Numbered from the stretch's first letter, positions 31,912 through 42,181 are shown. The stretch: DNA of 64,000 nt from Haematococcus lacustris (GCA_030144725.1 JASKMD010000006.1:6001912-6065911), one strand, 5' to 3'. Numbers and translations: made by a program. The notes: generated by a model from the sequence alone, not told the origin.

Positions 31912-32501
31912 ACCAGAGATTGGCCTCCTTTTCTTAACCACTTGTAGGCAACCTTAGCTGACACTGTAGCATGACTATGCTTGGCCAGTATATGGGCACA
32001 GTGTGGGGCCAGAATTGGCGCTGCAGGCTCACACTTGAGCACGGTCTTGTTAGCTGACATCTGCAGGGTCACTGTACGCGCCAGGTAATCCAGCAATGCA
32101 CCATTGGACTGCAACCAGTCGCTACCCATTAACACATCAAAAGCAGAGAACATCTCTGGCATAACTAACAAGTCTACTTGGCAGTTCAAAGACTGGACCT
32201 GCAGCTGTACAGTGCATGCATGTGTGCACATGACAGGCTGGCCATTTGCAACCTGGAACTCCCTAGGCTGATGCAGTCTGTAGCTACTCAGAGAGTACAT
32301 CTCAACAGCTGCACAGTTAATGAAACTTGCTGCTGCACCGCTATCAAAGAGCATGGTGCAGTCTCTACCATTCACCTTGCCAGAGAACGAGAAGTGTAAA
32401 ACACTGTCGTCTGCAGCACTGTCCCTTGGCAAACATGCCTGCTTAACTGGCACAGTCCCACAGGCACCAACACAGGCCTGGCGCACTGGTTGGGCAAAGC
32501 C
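31912..32501 (-). CDS. Outer chromovirus pol, 5' portion: aspartic protease
   Basis: Begins directly after the in-frame gag stop (TGA 32502-32504). The retropepsin site is MLFDSGAAASFINC, followed by SAFDVLMGSDWLQSNGALLD, a typical distal protease block. The frame runs to GGQSLV, where the nested element enters at 31911. It continues as VALISSQPVNLTPPP from 24443. This order (protease, then RT) is standard for Ty3/gypsy. No separate ATG is evident at the start, again favouring readthrough from gag. Confidence 0.85.
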
Positions 32502-34367
32502 TCAACGGCGCCGGTCACCCCTGGAGCCTTGCTGCTTCCAGCCCCCTTTGCCAAGGGGGCTGCGGTCTCGCTTCTGGGGCCGTGGGGGAAGATCCCCAGG
32601 AGGGTTGGCATGGCGGGAAGGGGGGCCCAGGGAAGCAGGGCGGGGGTAGCCGCTGACCCGGCGGGCCTCATCTGCTGGCAGGTGCTTCAGGTTGCAGTAG
32701 TCACGGAAGTGGTTGGGGTTCCAGCAGTGATGGCACGCATAGCCAGGAATTGGCAGGGTGGACCCGCCAGCAGCAGGTGCTGGGCACACAGGGGCCGTGG
32801 CAGGGGGAGCCTGGGCAGCACGGCCAGCATGGCGACCCCCACCTTGGCTGCTGTGGCGGCTGCCACGGTGTCCTCCACTGCTGCTGCTGCTGGACACGTC
32901 CCAGTAAGGGCCACGATGGGCAGGAGGGGGTGGTCCTCCAGCAATGCCAGGGGGAGTCCTGAGGCGGTTCATCTGCTTAGGGGGCACAAAGGCAGCCACA
33001 TGGGGAGCAGGTGGGCGACGTCCCACATGGTTGGTAGCTACTGCAAACAGTACCTTCTGTGCATTCACAGCAGCCTGAATGGCATCGTTCAGGGTGGGGT
33101 CACGCATCAGGGCAAGATCATGCACCACCGAGGACTGCAGCTCAGATGTGAGCCCCCTAATGAAGGTGGCCACCAGCATAGCTGGTGCCATGCAGGTAGA
33201 ACCTGCCACCGTCAGAGTGTTCCTGAAATCAGTGATGTAAGCATTCAAAGTGGAACCAGCCGACATGCGCAAGGCATTGGGATCCAGGAGTTTCCTGCGG
33301 TGCACATCTGACTCATTGCGCAGGTCATCACCAGCCATTTCCTTAAAGGAAGCACGCAGGTGGACCCATGTTGGTCTAGAGCCATGGGCAAGAATGTGAG
33401 CATTCCTGGTTGCAGGGTACCACACCTCTCTGGCTTTGCCTGTCAAGAAATTGGGCAAGGCATCAGCAGGGTCTATGCGCAAATATGCGCAGTGCACCTC
33501 AAGATCCTCACAGAAGATTTCTGCTACTCGGGAAGTGGCAAGGCACTGGTCCGTCCATTTGTCAGGACCTGGGATCTTAACCCTGGACATAGGGACTGGT
33601 GCAGCAAGTGTTGCATTGGCAGGAGGTGCAACCTGAGACAGAGGTGTCTGTCTGCCTGACAGCGGGGCCACAGGTGCAACAGTGCCTGACAAGGCTGGCG
33701 CAGCACCAAGAGCAGGTAACGCGGCAGAGGTGCCACTGCTTCTGTTCACAACAGGCCTGTCTGACTGGCTGCGAATGGCTGCAACACCTGGCTCTCCACT
33801 CACCACCACATTCTGGCGGTCCTGCAGGCTTTCCATCTCCGAGAGCTCAGCTCGCACGCGGACAGCCTCGTTCTGGGCAGCCTCCAGGTGCGCAGTGACC
33901 CCCACCAGCTGCTGGCGCAGGCGCTGAATCTCATCAGCTGCAGCTGCTGCGGCAGAAGTGCCGACTTCGGGGAGGATGGGCGCAGCTGTCAGGGCTCCCG
34001 CATACGAGAGAGAGCCAACGCCAGCAGCAGTCGCAGGAGGAGCAGGAGCAGCCTGAGGCTGAGCAGAAACGATGTTGTTCAGAGAAGTCAGAACAGATCT
34101 CAGCAAGTTCAGCGCCTGGGCGGGCTGCAGGCCTGTGATCTTCTCGACGTCTGCGAAAACAGGGGCTGCGGCAGAAAGAGAGGGCGTGTTGTTGACAGCA
34201 GGTGCCGTGCCAGTATTTGGCGCCCCAGCTGCAACAGGAACTCCTGCTGGGACCCCAGCGGCAGTGCTTGGAGTCGCTGGAAGCGGGGAACCAGGAGTCT
34301 GGCCCCCTGGAGCGGGACGCTCAGCCCGTTTGTCTCCGCCAGGCGGAGGTTCCTTGTTAGCAGTCAT
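32502..34367 (-). CDS. Outer chromovirus gag
   Basis: The chosen start is ATG 34367 (MTANKEPPPGGDKRAERPAP), about 50 bases inside the 5' LTR; the frame is open into the LTR but that part is unlikely to be translated. A Pro/Ala-rich head is followed by a heptad-like stretch (AADEIQRLRQQLVGVTAHLE). A capsid-like region follows (GPDKWTDQCLATSRVAEIFC ... FRNTLTVAGSTC). A CCHC zinc knuckle CHHCWNPNHFRDYC lies near 32700, and the tail is basic. It ends RGDRRR-TGA at 32502-32504, with the protease continuing in the same frame. Confidence 0.87.
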   Translation of the reverse strand: MTANKEPPPGGDKRAERPAPGGQTPGSPLPATPSTAAGVPAGVPVAAGAPNTGTAPAVNNTPSLSAAAPVFADVEKITGLQPAQALNLLRSVLTSLNNIVSAQPQAAPAPPATAAGVGSLSYAGALTAAPILPEVGTSAAAAAADEIQRLRQQLVGVTAHLEAAQNEAVRVRAELSEMESLQDRQNVVVSGEPGVAAIRSQSDRPVVNRSSGTSAALPALGAAPALSGTVAPVAPLSGRQTPLSQVAPPANATLAAPVPMSRVKIPGPDKWTDQCLATSRVAEIFCEDLEVHCAYLRIDPADALPNFLTGKAREVWYPATRNAHILAHGSRPTWVHLRASFKEMAGDDLRNESDVHRRKLLDPNALRMSAGSTLNAYITDFRNTLTVAGSTCMAPAMLVATFIRGLTSELQSSVVHDLALMRDPTLNDAIQAAVNAQKVLFAVATNHVGRRPPAPHVAAFVPPKQMNRLRTPPGIAGGPPPPAHRGPYWDVSSSSSSGGHRGSRHSSQGGGRHAGRAAQAPPATAPVCPAPAAGGSTLPIPGYACHHCWNPNHFRDYCNLKHLPADEARRVSGYPRPASLGPPSRHANPPGDLPPRPQKRDRSPLGKGGWKQQGSRGDRRR

Positions 34368-34394
34368 ATTGCTTAGGAAAGAAGGTAACGTTAA

Positions 34395-34417
34395 GCAACG
34401 TCGGTCGGAAACCAAAA
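34395..34417 (-). other. Primer-binding region of outer chromovirus
   Basis: On the sense strand the bases after the 5' LTR read TTTTGGTTTCCGACCGACG. The inner element has ATGCTTTCCGACCGAGG at the same place (30986-31002). The shared TTTCCGACCGA suggests both use the same tRNA primer, with TGG pairing to a CCA end in the outer copy. The tRNA is not identified. Confidence 0.45.
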
Positions 34418-34625
34418 TGTAGCGTGCAAGACACCACGCTGACAACCGTTAACTACCTTCGTTCCCACAGCGTGACACGGCCAGGGTTTAGAACGTTTCC
34501 CCCGAGGAGTCGAACCTCTGAAGCAGGTGTGCGCGAAGGCCCACCTGCCCCTTTCGCCCACCATGTCACACTGCAGTACAGAAGTACCGTGAGGCGAGCT
34601 AGGCTTCGAGGAGCCGTTCGCTACA
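34418..34625 (-). repeat. 5' LTR of outer chromovirus
   Basis: 208 bp, same as 21016-21223; followed by the second TSD copy CCACG at 34626-34630. T-arm/B-box motif at 34504-34518. Confidence 0.95.
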
Positions 34626-34631
34626 CCACGC

Positions 34632-35840
34632 AGCCAGCCTGCCACCCAGCCACCCGGGTGGGTGGCCACAGAGGGCGGCATGCACGCCTTTGAGGTTGCA
34701 CGGCATGTGGGGCAGCTGTTGGACAACCTTCTGGACGCTTCAACGCAGGACGCGGAGGAGCGCTTCCCCTACATCTTCAAGCATGCTCAGGGGCTCTTTG
34801 TCGCCACAGCCCCTTCCGCCCATACAGTTGCTGGTTCCCTCCTCACAGCTGCTGCCTCTGCCCCCAACCCCATGGCCTTGGAAGGGCCCCAACAATGGGC
34901 GGCTGCCAAGCCAAAGCTCGTTGTGCTCATCAACAAGCACATCCAGGCACTGTACGAGTACTTGTACGAACACAGCCAGCTATTCTTCCAGCTCCCTCAC
35001 CTGCTGGCAGCCATGGGCTCTTCAAACGCGTTGTACGCACAGAAGGCAGCTGAGCAGGTGCTGAAACAGCGGGACATGAGGCTGCAACAGTGGGACGTGC
35101 ACCTGCGGCAAAAGCATCAGCAACAACAGGGGGGGCGGCGGCAGCCACCAAGCGGGCAGCAGTTTCTGCCATTCGACCCAGCCGTCTTTGACCCGTATGG
35201 CACGCTAGAGGATTTCCTTGATGACATCCGGGAGCTGGCAGCTGGCCAGCCGTGCAGTCTAGGCCTACGCACGCACCTAGTGGAGTTCTTTGGGGCAGCA
35301 CCCATCTCAAACCACGCAGTGGAATCCAGCCTGCAACACACAAAGCACGGCAACAGTGCCAAGCAGGGGCTGGATGCCATGATCGGCAGCATCAACAACA
35401 AGCTCGACCCCGGGGCACTCACCAACATCAACTTGGCAGACTTTGAGGCTCGGCTCCTCACGCTCCGCAAGCAGAAGCGTGACAAGGAGACAACCTCAGC
35501 AGCCGACAACCGGGAGGCCAAGGCAGCACGCAAGGCGGAGGAGGCAGCATGCATGGTAGACGGGAACGCCAAGATGGTGTTGAACGTGCCCACCCAGGCC
35601 CCCCTGCAGCAGCTACAGCAGGCATTCCAACAACATGCACGGGGTGCAGACTACAGCAATACCTCAGCCAAGGAGGCAACCCGGTTCACACGCGAGCAGC
35701 TCAGGGCCTACCTCCTTTACCACAAGGTGCCGCCCAGGGATCAGCCAGTCGGCAACACCCTGGTGGCAGGCTGGCAGAAGGCCGTGCAGAACCACATTGC
35801 TGAGCGTGGCAGCCCCACCCGGCATGGGGTGTTGCCATAG
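34632..35840 (+). CDS. 3' part of the gene split by the retrotransposon; unknown protein
   Basis: A long plus-strand frame resumes just after the TSD (SQPATQPPGWVATEGGMHAF) and runs to a stop at 35838-35840. It contains VARHVGQLLDNLLDAS, a helical segment LVVLINKHIQALYEYLYEHS, and PYGTLEDFLDDIRELA. It also has ISNHAVESSLQHTKHGNSAK and a basic/Ala-rich coiled segment (LRKQKRDKETTSAADNREAK). The end, with AYLLYHKVPPRDQPVGNTLV, looks SAP-like. The mix of a Q-rich upstream coil and this region resembles algal transposon-borne proteins, but I cannot name the family. It is offset in frame from the upstream exon across the empty site. Without the insertion the locus would span about 2.2 kb. Confidence 0.45.
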   Translation, partial: SQPATQPPGWVATEGGMHAFEVARHVGQLLDNLLDASTQDAEERFPYIFKHAQGLFVATAPSAHTVAGSLLTAAASAPNPMALEGPQQWAAAKPKLVVLINKHIQALYEYLYEHSQLFFQLPHLLAAMGSSNALYAQKAAEQVLKQRDMRLQQWDVHLRQKHQQQQGGRRQPPSGQQFLPFDPAVFDPYGTLEDFLDDIRELAAGQPCSLGLRTHLVEFFGAAPISNHAVESSLQHTKHGNSAKQGLDAMIGSINNKLDPGALTNINLADFEARLLTLRKQKRDKETTSAADNREAKAARKAEEAACMVDGNAKMVLNVPTQAPLQQLQQAFQQHARGADYSNTSAKEATRFTREQLRAYLLYHKVPPRDQPVGNTLVAGWQKAVQNHIAERGSPTRHGVLP

Positions 35841-37073
35841 GGCTCTGCTTTGTTGCCATGGGCGTGTAGCTAATGGACAAGAGACCAGGCCCAGCTATGG
35901 AGTGTACAGACCTTGCCCTGGCAAGAGTTGCAGTTGCGCGGGAAGGGTGTTCTGCAACCACATCTGCGATGGGTGCTTGCAGTCCTACTAGATGTTTGCC
36001 TTTAGATACTTGTTGCCCATCTATTGTACCCAGCCAGTGGGGTATGCACGTTGCCAGTGTTCTAGGGCTCAGTGTCCACCAGTCCTACTAGATGTTTGCC
36101 TTTAGATACTTGTTGCTCATCTATTGTACCCAGCCAGTGGGGTATGCACGTTGTGGCATGGACCGAAGCACATGTCTCAGTGGTGATGTCCCAAAACGAT
36201 GTAGCGACACAACGAAGGCTTCGCACCTACGCATATGCTCTTGCTACAACGATTAAAGCACATAACCAGGGGAACGAGCAGAAAAGGCTCAAGTATGAAG
36301 AGTCCCGCGGTCAGTTTGACTATCAGGCCACATAGTCTACTGTAATAAGAGGTGAAGGGTGCATATAGATGCTTGATGGATCGCTAGAGCATACAACCAC
36401 TCCGCCTCTCGCTTGACAGCGCGAGCGACACAAATGACAAGTTAGTAGGAAGCTAATCGATGCTAAGAAGTATGCGGCTGTTATAATCGCAGCATCAGCA
36501 GTGGTGTGGGTGCGTTAAAGAAGCATTTCAGCTTGTTAGGTTTCAAACTCGCGTTTCCGGCCATCGCAACACAAAGCGCGACCGCACACATACTTGCGTT
36601 TGCTTCATCACGGCATCATTAAGAAGGTCGAGGGTGGAGGAGGCGTGCATGGTGATATCTGCCCACAAAATGTAGGCCGGGTTCACGCCTAAGCAGTGCA
36701 TCATGTACATAGTCATGGACGCTCAGGACAGCCGTAGCGTGTAGCCAAGCGAGTCCTCAACATACAGATGTGCTTCGTTGATCAATCCGCTAACTGTACG
36801 AGAAATAAACCGCGTGAAACGGACACACCCCCTTTTCAAGGGGGTTGGGAGGCCCTGACACAGGGCAAGGCAATACGGTAGGCACACTAGCAGTAGCCCT
36901 TACAACGATGAGGTCGCAGCCTGAGCTTGATTACGACTCATTACTGTTTTTTGGAGTAGGATGAGGGCTGTACGGATCGAACGTTGGGCCAGCATCAATA
37001 GTGTTTTGGTCTCACTCTCACACATTTAGCGTTCTCTTCTGCTTCTCTCCCGCTAGCTCCGTATTTGCTCGCC
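35841..37073. other. Intergenic; no gene recognised
   Basis: Apart from a direct duplication at 35977-36153, I see no supported gene. The last few hundred bases should include the promoter and 5' UTR of the thylakoid-protein gene at 37074, but no clear TATA element stands out. Confidence 0.5.
35977..36153. repeat. Direct repeat of about 74 bp, spaced 103 bp
   Basis: CAGTCCTACTAGATGTTTGC ... GGGGTATGCACGTTG occurs at 35977-36050 and 36080-36153, with one or two differences (GCCCATC versus GCTCATC). Confidence 0.85.
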
Positions 37074-39182
37074 ATGATCGCCGTCCAGCAGCGCAGTGGA
37101 ATGTTGACGTCCGGCTTGCGTCAGCGCATGTCGTCAGTGCCGGGCAGCCTTCGAGCGCGCAGGACAGCTGTGCGGGTGGTGGCGTACCGAGAGGGCAGCG
37201 AGGCTGGGGAGGGCCGTATCGCACGGGATGCCCCGCTAACAGGCTACCCACAGCTAAACTTGAGCTCTACTCCCAGCACTGCCGCTTACGACGACGAGGC
37301 GACGTCCGAGCTGTGGGATCGCTTGAAGGTGCGCAGGGGGAAATCTAGGGGCAGATCGGAGTGAACGTAAAGGGTGTCAGGGCGCGAACGCCCAGTCGCG
37401 TAAGGCCACGGCGCCGCACGTATGCGAGTGCAGTGTCTGTGGGATACAACAGCAGGAGCAGCAGCAGCTGCAGCAGCAGCAGCAGCAGCACGGTGGTGTG
37501 GGGGCAGCACGCCCTCGCGGGCGAGGCAGCGCGATTGGGTGCAACATCTCCGCACGCCTGCCAGTGTCCCCGTTCCCCTGCCTGTGTAGCTCTGCTTGAC
37601 ACAGCTTTGACTGCTGTACCTGCTAGTCACTTTGTGCCTGAAGATGACAAATGGCCCTGCCCTGCTGTGGCACGTGGTGCCTGTTGTGCCCTGCCCTGCC
37701 TGTCCTGCATAGCCTGTCCTTAGGACCTGCAGACTAACCTCAGCCCGCTGTGCTCCTGGCCCAACAGCAAACCAGGGCCCCTTGAGGGTACACTACCTGG
37801 CCCTGGCTGCACTCAAGCTGGACTGCAGCTAACGGGGCACCACCCACTTCCCTCCCCCTGCCTGCCTTCCACGCACCCCCCTGGCCCCGCCCCCTGCCTC
37901 CCCCATCACCTTCATCCCTCTCCCCACCCACCCTCACCTCTTGGCCCTGACTGGCTACAGGCTCGCTGGGAGGGTGTGAAGTACAAGCGCAGCTGGCTGG
38001 TGGGCGCGGCTGGCCTGCTGTTTGGCTCCTGGATCTGCAGCGCGGTGCTGGACAGGGTGGAGCACCTGCCCCTGCTGCCCAACCTGCTCCTGTTCATTGG
38101 CCTGCTGCAGTCGGGCCAGTTCTTCTGGAGGTGCGCCAGGGCCAGGCCAGGCCAGGCCAGCCTGTGCCCAGCTGAATGCAAGGGGGTCCTGGGGGATGTG
38201 AGCTGGCAGCTGAGCAGTGCAGGAGTGAGGGGTGGTGGGGCGCAGGGGGGTAGGGGTAGGGGTAGGGGTAGGGGTAGGGGTAGGGGTAGGGGTAGGGGTA
38301 GGGGTAGGGGTAGGGGTAGGGGTAGGGGTAGGGGTAGGGGTAGGATATCCTTACACGGTAACGCTGGGTACGGTAAGGCTTCTTGCAGGGTTGGGGCGTG
38401 GCCGGGGAGGGGTATGCGGCGTGGTTTGAGCCTGGTGCCATGGCTCAGTGGCAATGCCTCGGTTGTGATGGGTCTGGCGTGTGGGTGTGTAGGGCGGTGC
38501 GGGTCGGCTGCCTGACCTGTAGACCAGGTGGTGATCCGCTACCAGCAGAGGGGAGCTACCTGGCCCAGCTCAAGCAGTGTGATGGCGTTCATCTGCTGCT
38601 TGAGTGCGCTGCTGTGCCCTGAGTCCAGCCCCCCGCTGCTTGTGCCGCCTGTGCTGCAGGTACGTGCTGTTTGGGGAGGGGCGGGTGGAGCTGCGTGGTA
38701 AGCTGTCCAGCGCGTTTGAGCAGTTTCGAGACGCGGTGGAGGGCCAGGGCACGCCGTTCTCACAGTTTGTGTCCAGCGGTGGGGTTGACGATGGTGCCAG
38801 CAACGGAGCCGCCAGCTCCTTCGCATCCAGCCCTGTCACGCCAGCCGCCAGCACCACCAGCAGTACCGCCAGCACCACCAGCAGCGGCAGCAAGGGCGCG
38901 GCGATCGGCAGCGTGTTGAGCGGCGACACGGGCGGCAGCAGCGAGCCGAGCGCGGCCCAGCTGCAGGACGCCACCCCGATTCCGCCTTACCCAAGCTTAA
39001 GTGCCGCGCTGCGGTCGCTCCCGCAAGAGGACACGCTGCCGCCATCCACGGGCGCGTTCATGCTGACAGAAGACGCCGCCAAGAACCCTGCAGCTATATC
39101 TTTGGGGTCTGAGGGCGCTCACAAGCCAGGCAAGGCTGGCTCACCTGTTTCGTTTCGGCAGGGAGGCGATAGCAGCGAATAG
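37074..39182 (+). CDS. CAAD-domain / CURVATURE THYLAKOID 1-like chloroplast membrane protein
   Basis: Three exons: 37074-37328, 37961-38130 and 38660-39182, giving 315 residues; phases match (0, then 2). Members of this family sit in thylakoid membranes and bend them at grana margins; the CAAD domain also anchors some cyanobacterial tRNA synthetases. The N-terminus (MIAVQQRSGMLTSGLRQRMS) is rich in Ser/Arg with few acids, as in a chloroplast transit peptide. The core ELWDRLKARWEGVKYKRSW is followed by two membrane spans (LVGAAGLLFGSWICSAVL and LPLLPNLLLFIGLLQSGQFF) and an amphipathic YVLFGEGRVELRGKLSSAFE. A Ser/Ala/Thr-rich tail of about 140 residues is much longer than in typical CURT1 and is probably disordered. 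The second intron contains a (GGGGTA)n array. A TGTAA at 39603-39607 may be its poly(A) signal. Confidence 0.7.
38247..38343. repeat. (GGGGTA)n array in an intron
   Basis: About 16 near-perfect GGGGTA units lie in the second intron of the CAAD-domain gene. It is telomere-like in composition but not TTTTAGGG or TTAGGG. Confidence 0.95.
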
Positions 39183-39819
39183 AGGCCTAGAAAATACTGG
39201 GAGAGCTTTGTGCAACAAGATGTGGCCGCCATGTTTTTTGTTGCGCTGCGAGTTGTTATGGGCGTGGGGTGCCGGGTAAAATTTTGTAGTTGGCGGGTTG
39301 TTGAGTTGAGATAGAGAGTTGAGACGAATGATTGATCACACAACCCTCCGCTACTGTGGCAAAGCTTAGGAAAATGTGATGCTCAACGAAAGTGTCGTGT
39401 TATCAGTACTGTTGCCGAACATGCCATATACTATATGCTCTACCATTGGTGATGTCACGATGCGTGCCTAAGGTACTATGATGCTTAAAGACTTGAAAGC
39501 AACGCAAAGCAACCACAGCCTCGCCCGTCATGATCCGCCAGCCTATTCGTTCGGTTAGCTGCTGCCAGAGTGCGTTCCAGTGCCCCGCTCCTGCATGCCC
39601 CGTGTAATTGTAGATGCGCTTCTGCTTGCGCTCCCGCCCCTGCGCTGCGCGACGGGTATGACCCTTTGCTGGGGCACCAGACAGCTGCTCGTTCCTGATC
39701 AGAGCGCCAACCACACCGCCTCCGTACTCCCGCCCTGATCTCGACATGAGGGCTAGCGATAGAGTGGCAATAGCTACGCACAGCGCGTATTGCAGCTCCG
39801 TGGCGCGGCGCCGTCGCCA

Positions 39820-42181
39820 TTAGTGGAGCAGGTTGACCGAGGCAGGGACCGGCGGCGCAATCGCGGCGGGTAAGCTGCGAGCCGCTCGGGCCGCTCGGTA
39901 CTCCGGGTCGTTGCTCCAGCGCACGTAGTCGTCGGCCAGCTGGCGCATGAACAAGGGCAAGAGCGTGCCCACCAGCGCACGCAGCACCGTATTGCAAGCG
40001 GCCTGGGGCAGCAAGGAAAGCGAGGGGATGGGGATAGCTGGTGGACCGGTGTACCAAGTGTATCAGGTGTAACCAAGTGTATCAGGTGTAGCGCACATGT
40101 CAGTTCTCACATGCAGGTGCATGCCAGCCACCGCAATGAAGGAGCAGCAGCAGCAACAACAGCAGCAGCAGCAGGACAGCGGCCTGGGCTTACCACCAGG
40201 GCAGAGCGAGGCATGTGGTGGAAGGGCGGCACCACCTCGCACCACACGTCCAGCTGGGAGTTGCCTTGAATCTGGCCACTGGGGCCAGCGCTACGAGGCA
40301 GATGGGGAAGAAGGGACGTGACAGGACACCAAAGCTTGAGGTTGGCAGTGAGTGGGGAGCATAGGGTGCAAAGCAAGGAGGGTCCGAGTACCAACATGAC
40401 ATCAGGGGAGAGGGGCCAGCTGGGGCGTAGCTTACGCTTGGATAGCAGGGGGTAGGGTTAGGAATAGGGTTAGAGTTATGCAAACCTTCCCACCTTGATA
40501 CACTCACATGGTATATTACTACAGTTTATTATTGTAAGGGTAAGGGTCAGACTGGCCTCTAAGGTCAGGCTGACCTACCTACCTTCATAACCTATATATT
40601 TCTGTAATTGTAATAGTTATCATGTGTTTAGACGTGGCACCTTGTACCATAGGGTGCCCTCCTAGACTGACAGAGCCATGCTGCAGCCCCAGCACCAGCA
40701 GCCTTGAGCCAGCACCAGACACCCCCTGAGCCGAGCCCACCTTGCACCGTCCTGGCCCTGTACCTCCTGCTGCAACCCGCTGCTCCAGGTCAGCTGGGTC
40801 ACGAAGCGCATGCAGAAGCGCGAATTGAGCTGCAGCCGCTCCACCTGCTCGCTACCCCTGCACCACAACCAGGACGTAATCACAACACAGAAAGCAGCGT
40901 GCAAGTCAGCTGCACCACGCAAGATGGGTTAAGGTTAGGGAAAGGGTTAGGGCTAGGGTTGGGGTTAGGGCTAGGGCTGGGGTTAGGGCTGAGCCTCAGC
41001 CACTGCGGCCCTCTCTAGCCCAGCATCGCCTGCCACACTGAACACCCCTGCTGCCTGGGACACCCTGCCCCCCTCTCCTCCAGATGCTGCCTGCAGAAGG
41101 CCACACAGGGTGGCGTCACCCGCTGTTGAGCTGCTCCCTAGGCTGGGCGTGAACTGTTCAGCCGCTAGGGGATGGGAGCAGGCCGTGCCCCAGGCAAAAG
41201 CTCAACCCTTGATGCAAGCCAGATCTGCCGGAATAGTTTTCTCCTTCTGTTGTGTTCAGCAGCTGCTGCAGGCCGGGTGCTGCTGGCGGGCATATCTAAC
41301 AGTGGAGTAGCAGGAGCCAACTTGGGGAGCATGTACTCTGCCGGGCAGGCGGGCACTGCTCAGAGGATGGGCGCTCTATGCAACACTTACTTCATGCGAC
41401 AATGCTCCGCCTGCAGCACCACTCGCCCGGGCTGCTTCTCTGTCGTCACCGTCACTTCCACCTCAGGCTCCAACCAGATGTTAAAGATCTGGCAGTGCAG
41501 GACGATGACATGGTGTGAGCAGTGACACAAAAATGTGGCTGGAGCACATCCCCCTGACTATCGTAGGAGGCCAGGGAGATGTGCTCCAGTACCTGGCCTT
41601 GCACCATATGCACCAAACACAAACCATACACAGACACCACACAAAGACACAGACAGCTGGTGGTTGTGTCAGTTAGGCATGTGGTATGAGTGCAGGGCTG
41701 TCGTTGCGAGTCCGTGTGGTCAGCTGTTGCTCAGATGGTGACTCACAGAAATGCGTGGCACTAGCAGCACAAATCGGTTGCCATCCAGGTGCCTGATTTG
41801 CTTGGGATCCAGCACAAAGTATTGTTCCACTGGCAGGGTCATGTAAGTGCCCAAGGACACATCCTGGCCCGTGCATAACGAGCGTTCCTAGGCAGGCAGT
41901 AGTGCCACGCCATGTGACCTTTACGGTGCTGCGTAACTGCGTGCTGCCAAGGTTACGTAACGTACCTTGGCCTTTACGACGCAATGTGTTCGTGCACCAA
42001 TTTGTGCAGGGTCGTCCAAGTCCTCTGGCTGGCGTGCCTCCCGCTGCTGCCGAGGTTGCGGCGCTGACTGAGTGCCTGAGTGCGTGGCTATGCGACAGAT
42101 GTGCGACCGTCTATCGGCAGTCGCAGCGTACAGAGCAGGTGTGAACGCGCTACGGTTGAGCGCTTGACTACGGATGCGCAT
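39820..42181 (-). CDS. DUF1997-family protein, probably chloroplast-targeted
   Basis: Six exons on the minus strand: 42181-41966, 41887-41747, 41488-41391, 40857-40741, 40290-40194 and 40002-39820. They total 852 bp (283 residues) and every phase matches. The N-terminus (MRIRSQALNRSAFTPALYAA) looks like a transit peptide. The family blocks are YMTLPVEQYFVLDPKQIRHL, GNRFVLLVPRIS, IFNIWLEPEVEVTV, VERLQLNSRFCMRFVTQLTW, IQGNSQLDVWCEVVPPFHHM and then NTVLRALVGTLLPLFMRQLA with DDYVRWS. DUF1997 proteins occur in plants, algae and cyanobacteria; no biochemical role is assigned here. The gene is convergent with the CAAD-domain gene and upstream of it are the Rab5 3' sequences. The exon four/five junction has an alternative acceptor (CCCAG) that also keeps phase. 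Confidence 0.75.
40448..40480. repeat. Degenerate TTAGGG-like tract in an intron
   Basis: GGGGGTAGGGTTAGGAATAGGG and flanking bases lie between coding exons four and five's neighbourhood of the DUF1997 gene; short and impure. Confidence 0.6.
40926..40990. repeat. Degenerate TTAGGG/CTAGGG-like interstitial tract
   Basis: About ten TTAGGG-like units (GGTTAGGGCTAGGGTTGGGG and similar) lie in the DUF1997 intron before exon four. This may be fossil telomere sequence or simple-repeat expansion. Confidence 0.75.

Larger units (their letters stand above)
21016..34625 (-). mobile_element. Outer Ty3/gypsy chromovirus (13.6 kb including a nested element)
   Basis: Two 208-bp LTRs (21016-21223 and 34418-34625) that look identical by eye begin TG and end CA. 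They are flanked by an exact 5-bp target-site duplication CCACG (21011-21015 and 34626-34630). The element reads on the minus strand: 5' LTR, primer-binding region near 34395-34417, gag, in-frame stop, protease, [nested element], RT, RNase H, integrase, chromodomain, purine tract (21224-21236) and 3' LTR. Without the nested element it would be about 6.1 kb. Near-identical LTRs imply a recent insertion, and the nested insertion is younger still. Confidence 0.93.
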
